From the NCBI GenBank assembly GCA_902778255.1, contig CACYXD010000022.1, forward strand, positions 1 through 64,000: a stretch of DNA of 64,000 nucleotides, read 5' to 3'. The position numbers and the translations under genes are program-made. Position 1 is the stretch's first letter; every line of letters begins with the position of its first letter. Below are positions 48,640 through 57,419 of this stretch, one piece after another. This DNA is from an uncultured Prevotellaceae bacterium. GTDB lineage: Bacteria; Bacteroidota; Bacteroidia; Bacteroidales; Bacteroidaceae. Under the pieces are notes generated by a model. The model searched no databases and was not told the origin of the DNA. It saw only the letters and a program-made list of their open reading frames with translations.

Positions 48640-50973
48640 ATGAAGAAATTATTCTCACTGGCTATCATGGCCATCGCCCTGACGCAGGCTCATGCGCAGC
48701 AGGACGTAAAGATTGAGTTCATGACCCCGAGTATCGTACACGTAGTAAAGGGGCAGCCCACGAAGACACTCGTGGTGACGGCAAAACCTGAGCAAGTGAA
48801 CGTAACGAAGAAAGGCAACATCACATCGAGCAGCAAACTCACCGTGAAGCAGGATGCTCAGGGCAACCTCACCTTCCTCACGGCAAAAGGCAAGGTGCTG
48901 CTTCGCGAGAAAAGTTGTGATGTAAAGGAAGCCCGCCAGACCTTTACCCTTGACAAAGACGAGGCCATCTACGGACTGGGTACCATCCAGAACGGCAAGA
49001 TGAATCGTCGCGGCGAGAAGAAGCGCATGGAGCAGTCGAACCTCGAGGACTTCCAGAACGTGCTTCAGAGCATCAAGGGCTATGGTATCTATTGGGAGAA
49101 CTACTCTCCTACCCTCTTCGAGGATAATGCTGAGGGTATGACCTTCGATGCTGAGGTTGGCGATGGCGTGGACTATTATTTCATGTACGGCGGAAGTGCC
49201 GACGGCGTCATTGCCCAGATGCGTTACCTCTCTGGCGACGTGCCCATGTTCCCCCTGTGGACTTACGGCTTCTGGCAGTCAAAGGAGCGTTATAAGAGTG
49301 CCAAGGAGACCGAGTCTATTGTTGACCAGTATCGTGCGCTCAACGTACCCCTCGACGGTATCATTCAGGACTGGCAGTACTGGGGCTCTAACTATCTGTG
49401 GAATGCTATGGACTTCCTCGCTGAGGACTTTTCCAATGGCAAGCAGATGATTCAGAACGTACACAATAAGCACGCCCACTTCATGATCTCTATCTGGGCT
49501 AGCTTCGGACCTATGACCCAGCAGTTCCACGAGCTCAACGAGAAGGGCCTGCTCATGCCTTTCGAGACCTGGCCTCAGAGCGGTATCTCACACGTATGGC
49601 CTCCCGTCATGAAGTATCCTTCTGGCGTAAAAGTCTATGATGCTTTCCATCCCGAGGCACGCGCTATCTACTGGAAATACCTAAAGACCCTCTACGACTA
49701 CGGCACCGATGCCTGGTGGATGGACTCTACCGACCCCGACTTCTTCAACCCAAAGGAGAGCGACTATGCTCATAAAGTATATGGTGGCACATGGCGCTCA
49801 CAGCGCAACGCCTTCCCTTTGGAGACCGTTCGTGGCATCTACCAGAGTCAGCGTAAGGACTACGGCGAGAAGCGCGTCTTCATCATGACCCGCTCCAGCT
49901 ATGCTGGTCAGCAGCACTATGGTTCAAATATGTGGAGCGGCGACGTCAACTCCTCTTGGGATATGCTGCGCAAGCAGGTGCCCGCAGGTCTGAGCTACTC
50001 ACTCACAGGTAACCCCAACTTCAATACCGATATCGGTGGTTTCTTCTGTGGCTCTTACAATACCCGCGGTGGTGGCTCTGCACCTCGCAACCCTCAGTTC
50101 CAGGAGCTCTACGTACGCTGGATGCAGTACGGACTGTTCTGCCCCGTGTTCCGCAGTCACGGAGCCGATGCGCCTCGCGAGATATGGCAGTTTGGTAAGA
50201 AGGGCGAGCCCGTCTATGATGCCATCGAGAAGCAGATCCGTCTGCGTTATCGCCTGATACCTTATTTATATAGCACCGCCTGGCAGGTGACGAGCAATAA
50301 CGATAGCTATATGCGCCCCCTGTTCAGCGACTTTGCTGCCGACAAGAAGGTGTGGAACATGACCGATGAGTTCATGTTCGGTCGTAGCATCCTCGCTGCT
50401 CCTATCGTGAACCCACAATATACTGAGGAAAAGATTATCCGCACCGATGCGATGACAGGTTGGAACCGTCAAAATGCTACAGACGGCAGCAATAACGGAG
50501 CCATCGACTTCACCGCTACAAAGACTGCTACGAAATACCTGCCGAAGGGAGCCACTTGGTACGACTTCTGGACAGGCAAGTACTACGCAGGCGGTCAGAA
50601 CGTGACCCTCGAGACCTCGCTCGACCGAGTTCCTATGTTCGTGCGTGCAGGCAGCATCCTGCCCCTCGGTCCTGAGATGCAGTATGTAGGCGAGAAGGCT
50701 TGGGACAACCTCGAGTTGCGCGTCTATCCAGGTGCCAACGGCGACTTCACTCTCTACGAGGACGAGGGCGACAACTACAACTACGAGAAAGGCCAGTATG
50801 CCACTATCGCTTTCCATTGGAACGACAAGACCCGCACCCTGACCATCGACGAGCGTAAGGGCAACTATCCCGGTATGCTCACGAAGCGCCAGTTCACCAT
50901 TGTCACCCCCGATGGCAAGCAGCAGGTTGTTAACTACGAGGGTATGCAGAAGCAGGTCCGCATAGCCAAGTAA
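48640..50973 (+). CDS. GH31 alpha-xylosidase/alpha-glucosidase
   Basis: 777 residues; signal peptide 1-20 (AHAQQ). N-terminal beta-sandwich (25-200), barrel (205-560) with nucleophile Asp362 in WWMDSTDPD and acid/base Asp435 in WSGDVNSSW, and two C-terminal beta domains (YDFWTGKYYAGG, then a DUF5110-like end). The DSTDPD-type nucleophile context and the long N-terminal domain resemble alpha-xylosidases, but alpha-glucosidase cannot be ruled out. No sorting tail. Last gene of the operon and followed by a strong terminator. Confidence 0.87.
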   Translation: MKKLFSLAIMAIALTQAHAQQDVKIEFMTPSIVHVVKGQPTKTLVVTAKPEQVNVTKKGNITSSSKLTVKQDAQGNLTFLTAKGKVLLREKSCDVKEARQTFTLDKDEAIYGLGTIQNGKMNRRGEKKRMEQSNLEDFQNVLQSIKGYGIYWENYSPTLFEDNAEGMTFDAEVGDGVDYYFMYGGSADGVIAQMRYLSGDVPMFPLWTYGFWQSKERYKSAKETESIVDQYRALNVPLDGIIQDWQYWGSNYLWNAMDFLAEDFSNGKQMIQNVHNKHAHFMISIWASFGPMTQQFHELNEKGLLMPFETWPQSGISHVWPPVMKYPSGVKVYDAFHPEARAIYWKYLKTLYDYGTDAWWMDSTDPDFFNPKESDYAHKVYGGTWRSQRNAFPLETVRGIYQSQRKDYGEKRVFIMTRSSYAGQQHYGSNMWSGDVNSSWDMLRKQVPAGLSYSLTGNPNFNTDIGGFFCGSYNTRGGGSAPRNPQFQELYVRWMQYGLFCPVFRSHGADAPREIWQFGKKGEPVYDAIEKQIRLRYRLIPYLYSTAWQVTSNNDSYMRPLFSDFAADKKVWNMTDEFMFGRSILAAPIVNPQYTEEKIIRTDAMTGWNRQNATDGSNNGAIDFTATKTATKYLPKGATWYDFWTGKYYAGGQNVTLETSLDRVPMFVRAGSILPLGPEMQYVGEKAWDNLELRVYPGANGDFTLYEDEGDNYNYEKGQYATIAFHWNDKTRTLTIDERKGNYPGMLTKRQFTIVTPDGKQQVVNYEGMQKQVRIAK

Positions 50974-50998
50974 CCAAACGCAAAACTCCGTATATAAA

Positions 50999-51036
50999 AG
51001 AGGGTGTGTCAAAATAGGCACATCCTCTTCTTTTTC
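50999..51036 (+). terminator. terminator of the GH43-GH31 operon
   Basis: AGAGGGTGTGTC (50999-51010) pairs with GGCACATCCTCT (51017-51028), then TCTTTTT. Confidence 0.85.
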
Positions 51037-51115
51037 CAACTTTCAGACATTAGGCATCCCATGCAATATTCATACATATCTTTCGTTTATACTAAACAGT
51101 TAAGAACAAACTGCA

Positions 51116-52354
51116 ATGTCTGAACAAGAGAAATGGAAATGGCAAGAGCCAGGCACAACATGGAAAGGGATAGGCCTATATCATATCACCTTGACGATTA
51201 CCGACCGACAACCCTTATTAGGTACACTCGCCATCACAAATAATGATCCCACTACGGCTAAAGTGCTACGTACTGCTTTGGGGAATGCATTGATAGATTG
51301 CCTATTAAGCATTCCGCACCATCACCCAGAGGTACAAGTACTACATTTTTGTCTAATGCCTGATCATTTGCATGCCGTCCTGTATGTAAGGCGCGTCATG
51401 TCTTCAGGTATTGCAGCTTTAGTACGAGGTTTCTGGCAAGCCTCTAAAAAGCTTGGGCGCGCTTCTTCCATTACTGCTGCCTCTTCCATTACTACTGCTT
51501 CTTCCATTACTACTGCTTCTTCCATTACTGCTGCTTCTTCCATTACTGCTGCTTCTTCCATTACTGCTGCTTCTTCCATTACTGCTGCTTCTTCCATTAC
51601 TACTGCTTCTTCCATTACTACTGCTTCTTCCATTACGCCGAATGCCATTCGGAGAGAAGACCAAGAAGAGCTCAACGACAGCCAAACCCTTCGAGAAGCG
51701 ACAAACCGCCTCGAAGCCTTTTCTAATTCTTTGCGAAAGCAGATGGGCGATGAAAACTATTACCAACTTGCGCCACTATTTCAAGAGATGCCTTTTATCC
51801 GCCCTATGGGACATAACACACAACTGCCCAACACCATCCGCTATATTGACATGAATCCACAGCGCCTGGCTACAAAGCGCCTAAAGCCTGGTTTATTCCG
51901 CGTACAGAAGAATATTGCAATTGGTGAACGCAAATATGATGGAGTAGGAAATACGACGATACTGATAGGCGAACATTTCGAGCCTGTACATGTGCGCCAA
52001 ACTATGGTAAAAGCTGCGCAGCACGGGGATAACGCAACGCTACGCAATTACATGAATTCATGTGTGCTGAAAGCACGCAAAGGTATGGTAATGGTATCGC
52101 CATTCATCTCTACACAGGAGAAACAGGTTATGCAGGTCTTATTGCGAGAACAACTACCGTTCATCCTTCTCGCGGACAATGGTTTCCGAGACTATTACAA
52201 GCCATCAAACATTCTTTTTGATGCATGTGCCGCAGGGCGTGTGCTTATCCTCAGCCCTTGGCCGTATGACGCAAACAAACGCCATATCACTCGTGAGGAA
52301 TGTGTTGCGCTCAATGCTATGGCGGAAGAAATATGCAATTACTTATCGATATAG
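51116..52354 (+). CDS. Y1/HUH (RAYT-like) transposase protein with internal minisatellite
   Basis: 412 residues. The N-terminal part has the REP-associated tyrosine transposase layout: YHITLTITD at 22-30, HFCLMPDHLHAVLYV with HUH histidines 84 and 86, and YIDMNPQRLATKRLKPG near 243, the equivalent of the 'YIHxNPVRA' motif. Between them, residues 116-175 are ten copies of SSIT(A/T)A encoded by ten 18-bp repeats (51461-51640), an unusual expansion right in the transposase domain. The C-terminal 150 residues (KARKGMVMVSPFIS...NILFDACAAGRVLILSPWPYD) look like a separate alpha/beta domain not usual for RAYTs; I do not recognise it. No terminal inverted repeats were seen, and tandem repeats follow the gene. 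Confidence 0.7.
   Translation: MSEQEKWKWQEPGTTWKGIGLYHITLTITDRQPLLGTLAITNNDPTTAKVLRTALGNALIDCLLSIPHHHPEVQVLHFCLMPDHLHAVLYVRRVMSSGIAALVRGFWQASKKLGRASSITAASSITTASSITTASSITAASSITAASSITAASSITAASSITTASSITTASSITPNAIRREDQEELNDSQTLREATNRLEAFSNSLRKQMGDENYYQLAPLFQEMPFIRPMGHNTQLPNTIRYIDMNPQRLATKRLKPGLFRVQKNIAIGERKYDGVGNTTILIGEHFEPVHVRQTMVKAAQHGDNATLRNYMNSCVLKARKGMVMVSPFISTQEKQVMQVLLREQLPFILLADNGFRDYYKPSNILFDACAAGRVLILSPWPYDANKRHITREECVALNAMAEEICNYLSI
51461..51640 (+). repeat. ten 18-bp tandem repeats within the transposase gene
   Basis: Unit GCTTCTTCCATTACTGCT, alternating with ACTACT at the end. The array ends at CCGAAT-GCC-ATTCGG (51638-51652), a small hairpin. Confidence 0.9.
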
Positions 52355-52364
52355 CCTCTCATTC

Positions 52365-52552
52365 CTTCTTCCGTTCGGTGTAGTTTCTCATCTGTCTCTT
52401 CTTCCGTTCGGTGCAATTTTCTCTTCTGCTTCTTCCGTTCGGTGCTATTTTCTCTTCTGCTTCTTCCGTTCGGTGCAATTTTCTCTTCTGCTTCTTCCGT
52501 TCGGTGCAATTTTCTCTTCTGCTTCTTCCGTTCGGTGCAATGTCATTGCACC
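52365..52552 (+). repeat. six 31-bp tandem repeats after the transposase gene, ending in a hairpin
   Basis: CCGTTCGGTG begins at 52371, 52404, 52435, 52466, 52497 and 52528 (33 bp, then 31 bp apart). Each CCGTTCGG can form a mini-hairpin. The array ends with GGTGCAAT (52534-52541) pairing with ATTGCACC (52545-52552). The rest of 52553-52709 shows no gene. Confidence 0.9.
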
Positions 52553-52709
52553 AGTCTCCTATACTTCTTCTCTTACTTAAACGGTATTCGTTTGAGGGCC
52601 ATCCCAATATTTTGATTATGCATCTTGTCAGAACGAATCAAAAAACAGTCACCACGATTTTTGTTGAATATTTATAGTATTACATGATCACAATAAAATC
52701 ACTCCGTTG

Positions 52710-54581
52710 TTACCCATCCGTTGCCATCGTTGGAGCAAACTCGTTACTTTCTGCTGCAATCTTCCACGTTACTTCTTCATCGTCCCGAATGTCATATCTC
52801 ATAGTTTGGCGTTGCACATATTCGCGAGTAACAACATACCAATCTCTGGCTGACATTGTTGCGAATTCGGTGCCATAGTTTTCCTGAAGTTCTCTAGATA
52901 AGGCCAGAATACTGATGCCATTCCTATTGTGCATGATTTCATCAGCTAAAGCAACCAGTCGTTGAGAGTCAAATAATGACGAAATGGTATATTCGAACAG
53001 GCTTGGACTATTTTCGAGGTATACAAGAAGATGTTCTATGTCATAGGGACGGATTTTCTTTTCCCCTTTTGAGTTGAACGTAATGAATTGTATCTGCCTC
53101 TCACTGTCTGAAAAGATGGATGGTGCAACAAAGATACACTGAGATTTCTGATGTTTCTGAAAATCGGCAAGGTGGCGTTCTATGGGCCATACCTCCATCA
53201 TAGTTTGCGTTCTTCCCATAGCCATAGTCACCTCTACAAGTACACCGTTTTGGCGTTCATAACATTCGATGTCACCCTTATTTCCACCAGCTGTTGATGT
53301 GGGTAACCCTTCGTCGTCGCAGATGTAATTGGGTACAACTCTCACGCTTGGCATTTTGCATCGGATTGCCAATGCAGTAAGAAACTCTAGACGAGATGGC
53401 GCTGCAAGCAGTTTTAGCACATTATCCGTACTGCTTTTCTTCGTGGCAAGATTGATAAGTTCTTTCTTAATCACTGCCCAGTTGTATATCGACAACCAGT
53501 TATCAAGCAACTTTTCACTTGTCGAGGCCGAAGGCTTGTGAGATGTTATCTGTATGAGGTTGCTATCGAGCTCGGCCATATATTCAAAATAGGCTCGTTC
53601 GTCATCGAAATGGGTATAGTGGGAATAATGTGACAGGATGTAATCAACTTTCTCGTTTTCATTTTTATTAATGTCGATGAAACGACCAGCTCCTCGCAAT
53701 GAAATCAATCCTGTCATACGCATCTTGCGTATAAATTCGTCTGGATAGTCAACCATAATAGACTTTGTATCAAACTCCTTGAAACTACCATCCATTATTT
53801 CATCAATGCAAATATCACAAACAATTTCGTCGCTTGGGTTGTAACCATGCTCGTGCCTGAGTTGAACGATACGTTGATAGAGTGCATCGGCATCATTGTC
53901 TTTCCAAAAAATCAGAAGTGGTAATTCTCGCCTCGATATTCCACAACCATTCTGACGTGGGTCAGCATTTATTTTTCGTATCGTTTCGAGCAATAGGACT
54001 AGCGGAATGTTATCATTCAAGACACGAACAAAGGGATTCCTACGTTGCGATTTAGCGAGTGCTTGTAGGAATACTTGTTGCTCGTATTCCGGATGTGTTA
54101 TTTCTGTGGTAACGAAACCGCTTTCCTGTTCTATTTCTATTTCAAATGATTTTAGCAAATGATGAGCCAACGGGGAGATGACTATCGGCTCACCTGGCCA
54201 ATAATAGGCCAATCCCAATTCTTTTGTCAAATCGTAGATTGTGGCAAAACGCGATGGCCATCCTTTAGCGAAACCAGCTTCCTTATGACTTTGAGGATTT
54301 TTGCGAAGCATTAATTGAATTTCGTCATTATCAAGCAAATATTCACTAAACGCCCCCTTTGATGTCGAAGTCCATTTTTGTTTCACAGAAAGCAATTGCT
54401 TGGTTGGTCTGTAAAGTCCATAGCGTATAGTTTCTCCACAAATCTCAGTTGCAAGATGATCATCAAGGATTCTTCCCTCAAACTTGTTCAATACATAGAG
54501 CATATACTTCAACCTCCCAGGGTTGCGCATCGTCGTTGTGTAAAGCAACGGCTTGTATTCGGGTTCATTTCTTCTCGGCAT
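52710..54581 (-). CDS. AlwI-family type II restriction endonuclease
   Basis: 623 residues without signal peptide. It matches the AlwI family of type IIS enzymes: PLLYTTTMRNPGRLK at the start, then a DNA-reading half, and a PD-(D/E)xK-like core in KGDIECYE followed by VLVEVTM, then WPIERHLADFQKH and IFVAPSIF, the usual C-terminal family motifs. AlwI cuts beside GGATC; the recognition site here is inferred from family only. It is last of a leftward three-gene operon behind two adenine methyltransferases, 5 bp after the nearer one, as expected for an asymmetric site needing one methylase per strand. More A/T-rich than the flanking enzyme genes. Confidence 0.82.
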   Translation of the reverse strand: MPRRNEPEYKPLLYTTTMRNPGRLKYMLYVLNKFEGRILDDHLATEICGETIRYGLYRPTKQLLSVKQKWTSTSKGAFSEYLLDNDEIQLMLRKNPQSHKEAGFAKGWPSRFATIYDLTKELGLAYYWPGEPIVISPLAHHLLKSFEIEIEQESGFVTTEITHPEYEQQVFLQALAKSQRRNPFVRVLNDNIPLVLLLETIRKINADPRQNGCGISRRELPLLIFWKDNDADALYQRIVQLRHEHGYNPSDEIVCDICIDEIMDGSFKEFDTKSIMVDYPDEFIRKMRMTGLISLRGAGRFIDINKNENEKVDYILSHYSHYTHFDDERAYFEYMAELDSNLIQITSHKPSASTSEKLLDNWLSIYNWAVIKKELINLATKKSSTDNVLKLLAAPSRLEFLTALAIRCKMPSVRVVPNYICDDEGLPTSTAGGNKGDIECYERQNGVLVEVTMAMGRTQTMMEVWPIERHLADFQKHQKSQCIFVAPSIFSDSERQIQFITFNSKGEKKIRPYDIEHLLVYLENSPSLFEYTISSLFDSQRLVALADEIMHNRNGISILALSRELQENYGTEFATMSARDWYVVTREYVQRQTMRYDIRDDEEVTWKIAAESNEFAPTMATDG

Positions 54582-54586
54582 AGGCT

Positions 54587-55492
54587 TTAATAATTGGTTA
54601 CCAGCACCTCGCTAAACTGCTTAATGCTGTTGTCGTTGAAACTGATGTAATTACTTTTGATGGAATGGGTGTGATACTGCGCAGACCATTCCTGAAAGAG
54701 AGTGTTAGTACGCCCACGATAATGGGTGACGTTAGAGATGGCGAAGTTGATGCCATGTTCATTTAGATTGTCGAGCAATGACAGCAGGTCACGCTCAGTA
54801 TCTGCATTCCAAAGTTTATTATATTCGCTGAAGGTAATTAGATAAGGTGGGTCAAGATAGACGAGGTCTTCTGGTTGGTAATTGATGTTTCCAAGAAACT
54901 GTCGATAATCTTCATTATGCCACTCTATTTGTTTCTGGCTAACCAGCTGGAAATAATCAGTAAGTGCATCTTGCACATTCAGGTTAAAGTCCACATTACC
55001 AACAGGTAGATTGAATTGTCCCCTTCCATTAAATCGGAGCATATGGTTGAATCCGTAGATAAGCAGGAGATAAAGCCTTTGCATGTCTTGCTGCCCCCCA
55101 TTGATAAAGTCAGCCTTCATCCTCTGATAGCCCGCTTTGTTGTAGCGAGCATAGTAGGTTTTGGGGTTGGCGACTTTCAGATTCTTCGGTACCACATCAC
55201 TACGCAATGAGAGTGAAAGCTCATAATTGTCAATGATGGTATATAGCTCATTCATAAACTCATCTTCACGACCTATATACCCTTGCAGCATCCGATGCAG
55301 ATTGATGACGTAGCTGTTGATATCGTTGAGCAGATAACCGTTGGCATCAACATTCATCATCACCGACCCGCCACCAACAAACGGTTCTATCAACCTGTTG
55401 ATGTGAGCAGGGAAGTGAGTACGTATCTCTCGCACTAACTTGTACTTATCACCCACGTAGAATAGCGGGGAACGAGCGATTCCGTTTTTCAT
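54587..55492 (-). CDS. Dam-like DNA adenine-N6 methyltransferase (D12 class)
   Basis: 301 residues. Motif I FVGGGS at 38-43 binds S-adenosylmethionine and motif IV DPPY is near residue 218 (LVYLDPPYLITFS). The opening RSPLFYVGDKYKL is typical of the Dam/DpnM group that methylates GATC-containing sites, fitting a GGATC-type system. Its start overlaps the end of the upstream methyltransferase gene by 44 bp, so the two are translationally linked. One of the pair should methylate each strand of the asymmetric site. Confidence 0.87.
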   Translation of the reverse strand: MKNGIARSPLFYVGDKYKLVREIRTHFPAHINRLIEPFVGGGSVMMNVDANGYLLNDINSYVINLHRMLQGYIGREDEFMNELYTIIDNYELSLSLRSDVVPKNLKVANPKTYYARYNKAGYQRMKADFINGGQQDMQRLYLLLIYGFNHMLRFNGRGQFNLPVGNVDFNLNVQDALTDYFQLVSQKQIEWHNEDYRQFLGNINYQPEDLVYLDPPYLITFSEYNKLWNADTERDLLSLLDNLNEHGINFAISNVTHYRGRTNTLFQEWSAQYHTHSIKSNYISFNDNSIKQFSEVLVTNY

Positions 55493-56525
55493 CGTTAACT
55501 TCGGTTATGAATAAATACTCGCGATGATCGTCAAACTCGGTCTTGCCAGAATTAAATGCTTTGAACTCATGATTGAACACATGAGTGTTGCCACATTTGT
55601 TCAGAACCTCTTCCAATTGCTCCAGCTTAATCTTGTTCTCGGATGATGTGCTCTTAGAATGATAGGTGTTGTTATACGACACCACCAAATAGCGACTCTT
55701 AATGTGACTTACCAAGTCGGTGAATGCAGTAAAAGCAGCATTACGACAATAGTCACTCATGTTTTCCTCCTTGGGTTTCAGGGCTGCACCATACAACTGA
55801 GGTTTTTTCCATTGCACCAAATTCTCATAAACATGGTAGAAGCGGCTGTACTGCCGAGAATTATAAGGAGGGTCAAGATAGGTCAAATCAACATCTACAG
55901 ATCGGGCCAATTGGTTCGCGTCTTCTTGATGAATCTCGACGCCCTCATAAGTCTGTACATCAATCATTCTCAACTCAAATGGAGGCTGAGTTGGAATTTC
56001 TTTTTTGATGTATGCCTCAAAATGGCCTATAGTATTTGCACGTCTATCAATACTATATATTAAAGAAGCTAATAGTATAGAATACTCCTTACTTGTTAAG
56101 CCTGTTTTCATCTTTTGTAGATGCTCACGGATATAACCTACCTTCTTAGCAGTATCCACATCGAAATACTTACCTCCAAAATTCTTTGAGAAATAATTAT
56201 CTCTAATTCTGTCTGGATTGACCGAATTAAAATCTTCAATGATGGCATGTATCCTCTCTTCATTCCATTCAGTTGGAGCAAAAAAAGCGCGATACATTAC
56301 ATTGTTCGAGTGAAGAAAATCGTTCACCACCACTCGTTCATAAGTCTGCAAAGCCCTATGAGCTACTACTCCCGTACCTGCGAAAATATCACAGAAAGAG
56401 TGAATATCATGGGTATGCTCGTTGATGAGATTGAATATCCAATCTACCAACTTGGTCTTACAACCTATATACCGACGACTCTCTAAGGAGAATCGACGTT
56501 CTTCTATGCTGCTGTCCACAAACAT
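55449..56525 (-). CDS. second DNA adenine-N6 methyltransferase (D12 class)
   Basis: 358 residues from ATG 56525 (a TTG one codon upstream is less likely). RRYIGCKTKLVDWI opens the domain, motif I is FAGTG at 48-52, and motif IV DPPY lies near 205 (LTYLDPPYNSRQYSRFY). The DPPYNSRQY form differs from the Dam-like partner and is found in other D12 enzymes. It is the first gene of the restriction-modification operon, as safety requires methylation to precede cutting. The upstream leader is long (about 340 nt). Confidence 0.85.
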   Translation of the reverse strand: MFVDSSIEERRFSLESRRYIGCKTKLVDWIFNLINEHTHDIHSFCDIFAGTGVVAHRALQTYERVVVNDFLHSNNVMYRAFFAPTEWNEERIHAIIEDFNSVNPDRIRDNYFSKNFGGKYFDVDTAKKVGYIREHLQKMKTGLTSKEYSILLASLIYSIDRRANTIGHFEAYIKKEIPTQPPFELRMIDVQTYEGVEIHQEDANQLARSVDVDLTYLDPPYNSRQYSRFYHVYENLVQWKKPQLYGAALKPKEENMSDYCRNAAFTAFTDLVSHIKSRYLVVSYNNTYHSKSTSSENKIKLEQLEEVLNKCGNTHVFNHEFKAFNSGKTEFDDHREYLFITEVNDEKRNRSFPAILRG

Positions 56526-56881
56526 CAATAATTGCTTATGGCCGTCGCATGACTTATCGACATTTAATACGGGCTTCCAACAACCTCAAGTACAGATACA
56601 GAAAAAGCGCAGACTCTCACTTCATCCGCATCTGGAGGTCGTAGGAAGAACCCGTATAATGGAGATTAGCTTAAGCCCGCGCAAAGCACGAGCAAAGAGC
56701 CGTATCGTTACCATTATACTGTATCCAATGAATTTCCTACGTTCCCAGACACTATCGATAACCAGCTATTGCCGTTATATATTTCCTCTAAAGTCATACC
56801 GCCACCCTGCACTCAGGGATTCAGACCTCGTGAGACCAGCGCCGTTTTAACGACGTATCGGCGATACTTGATGCAAAGTTA
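56526..56881 (-). promoter_or_regulatory. promoter, palindrome and long leader of the restriction-modification operon
   Basis: On the minus strand TAACTTTG lies at 56874-56881, with a weak -33 region. Immediately downstream is the palindrome GTATCG-G-CGATAC (56855-56867), covering the likely transcription start and well placed for a repressor. About 340 nt of leader follow, including a 27-codon ORF starting at 56797 (MTLEEIYNGNSWL). I recognise no controller gene; the leader may hold one in decay or a regulatory RNA. Confidence 0.4.
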
Positions 56882-56963
56882 CAAATTCTTTTCCAATTAT
56901 AAATGCTTTTTACCCAAAAACTTTTTATCTTTCTATAGAAAAGATGTCAATGGACTAACATTC

Positions 56964-57046
56964 ATTCCCACGCTGGGAATGCTTTGGTCCCACGCTGGGA
57001 CTGCCTTAGTCCCACGTTGGGAACAAGCCAGTCCCAGCGTGGGAAT
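56964..57046. repeat. array of four TCCCACG(C/T)TGGGA palindromes
   Basis: Units at 56964-56980, 56987-57001, 57009-57024 and 57031-57046, about 22 bp apart. Each is a hairpin with a TCCCA/TGGGA stem. The first and last are exact reverse complements of each other, so the array can also fold into one cruciform. The rest of 56882-57125 shows no gene. Confidence 0.85.
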
Positions 57047-57125
57047 TGTTTTTGTTTCGCTTCGTCATGTAGCTATTTCATTTTCAAAAGAGCAGAAATA
57101 TTTGAAGATTTATTGATTTTTGGGC

Positions 57126-57240
57126 AAGACCTAACATTGAAAATTAGTAAGTATTTGATTATAAATCATTTACCAACAATTTTAGTGCTTCAACACTTAA
57201 CATAGGAGTTAACATAGAGGTAACATAGACCTAACATCAG
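57126..57240 (+). repeat. left arm of the long inverted repeat around the VapE gene
   Basis: AAGACCTAACATTGAAAATT (57126-57145) matches the complement of 58749-58768 at 19 of 20 positions. The 24 bp at 57194-57217 match the complement of 58677-58700 at 23 of 24. It includes iteron-like TAACATAG units. Confidence 0.8.
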
Positions 57241-57312
57241 ACTTAACATTAAGCATCAAAAACAATTAGGATTCTTTTTTGCAAAAAAATGTGCTTTTTT
57301 TAGGTCAAACTC

Positions 57313-57343
57313 TTGCAAAACGGCAAAAAATTTTGTATCTTTG
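57313..57343 (+). promoter_or_regulatory. promoter of the VapE-type gene with leader ORF
   Basis: TTG (57313-57315), 20 bp, TATCTTTG (57336-57343). The leader carries a 12-codon ORF (57365-57403, MRNTHKPILALT) before the start at 57420. Confidence 0.6.
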
Positions 57344-57419
57344 CACATTGAAAGGCCCGACGCTATGAGAAACACCCATAAGCCAATCCTTGCCTTAACT
57401 TAAACCATTATTTATCTTT

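Noticed and set aside
51461-51640. Possible CRISPR array
   Set aside because: Repeats are contiguous 18-bp units with no spacers and are translated in frame.
52371-52552. Possible CRISPR array after the transposase
   Set aside because: The segments between CCGTTCGG cores are themselves nearly identical, so it is a plain tandem repeat.
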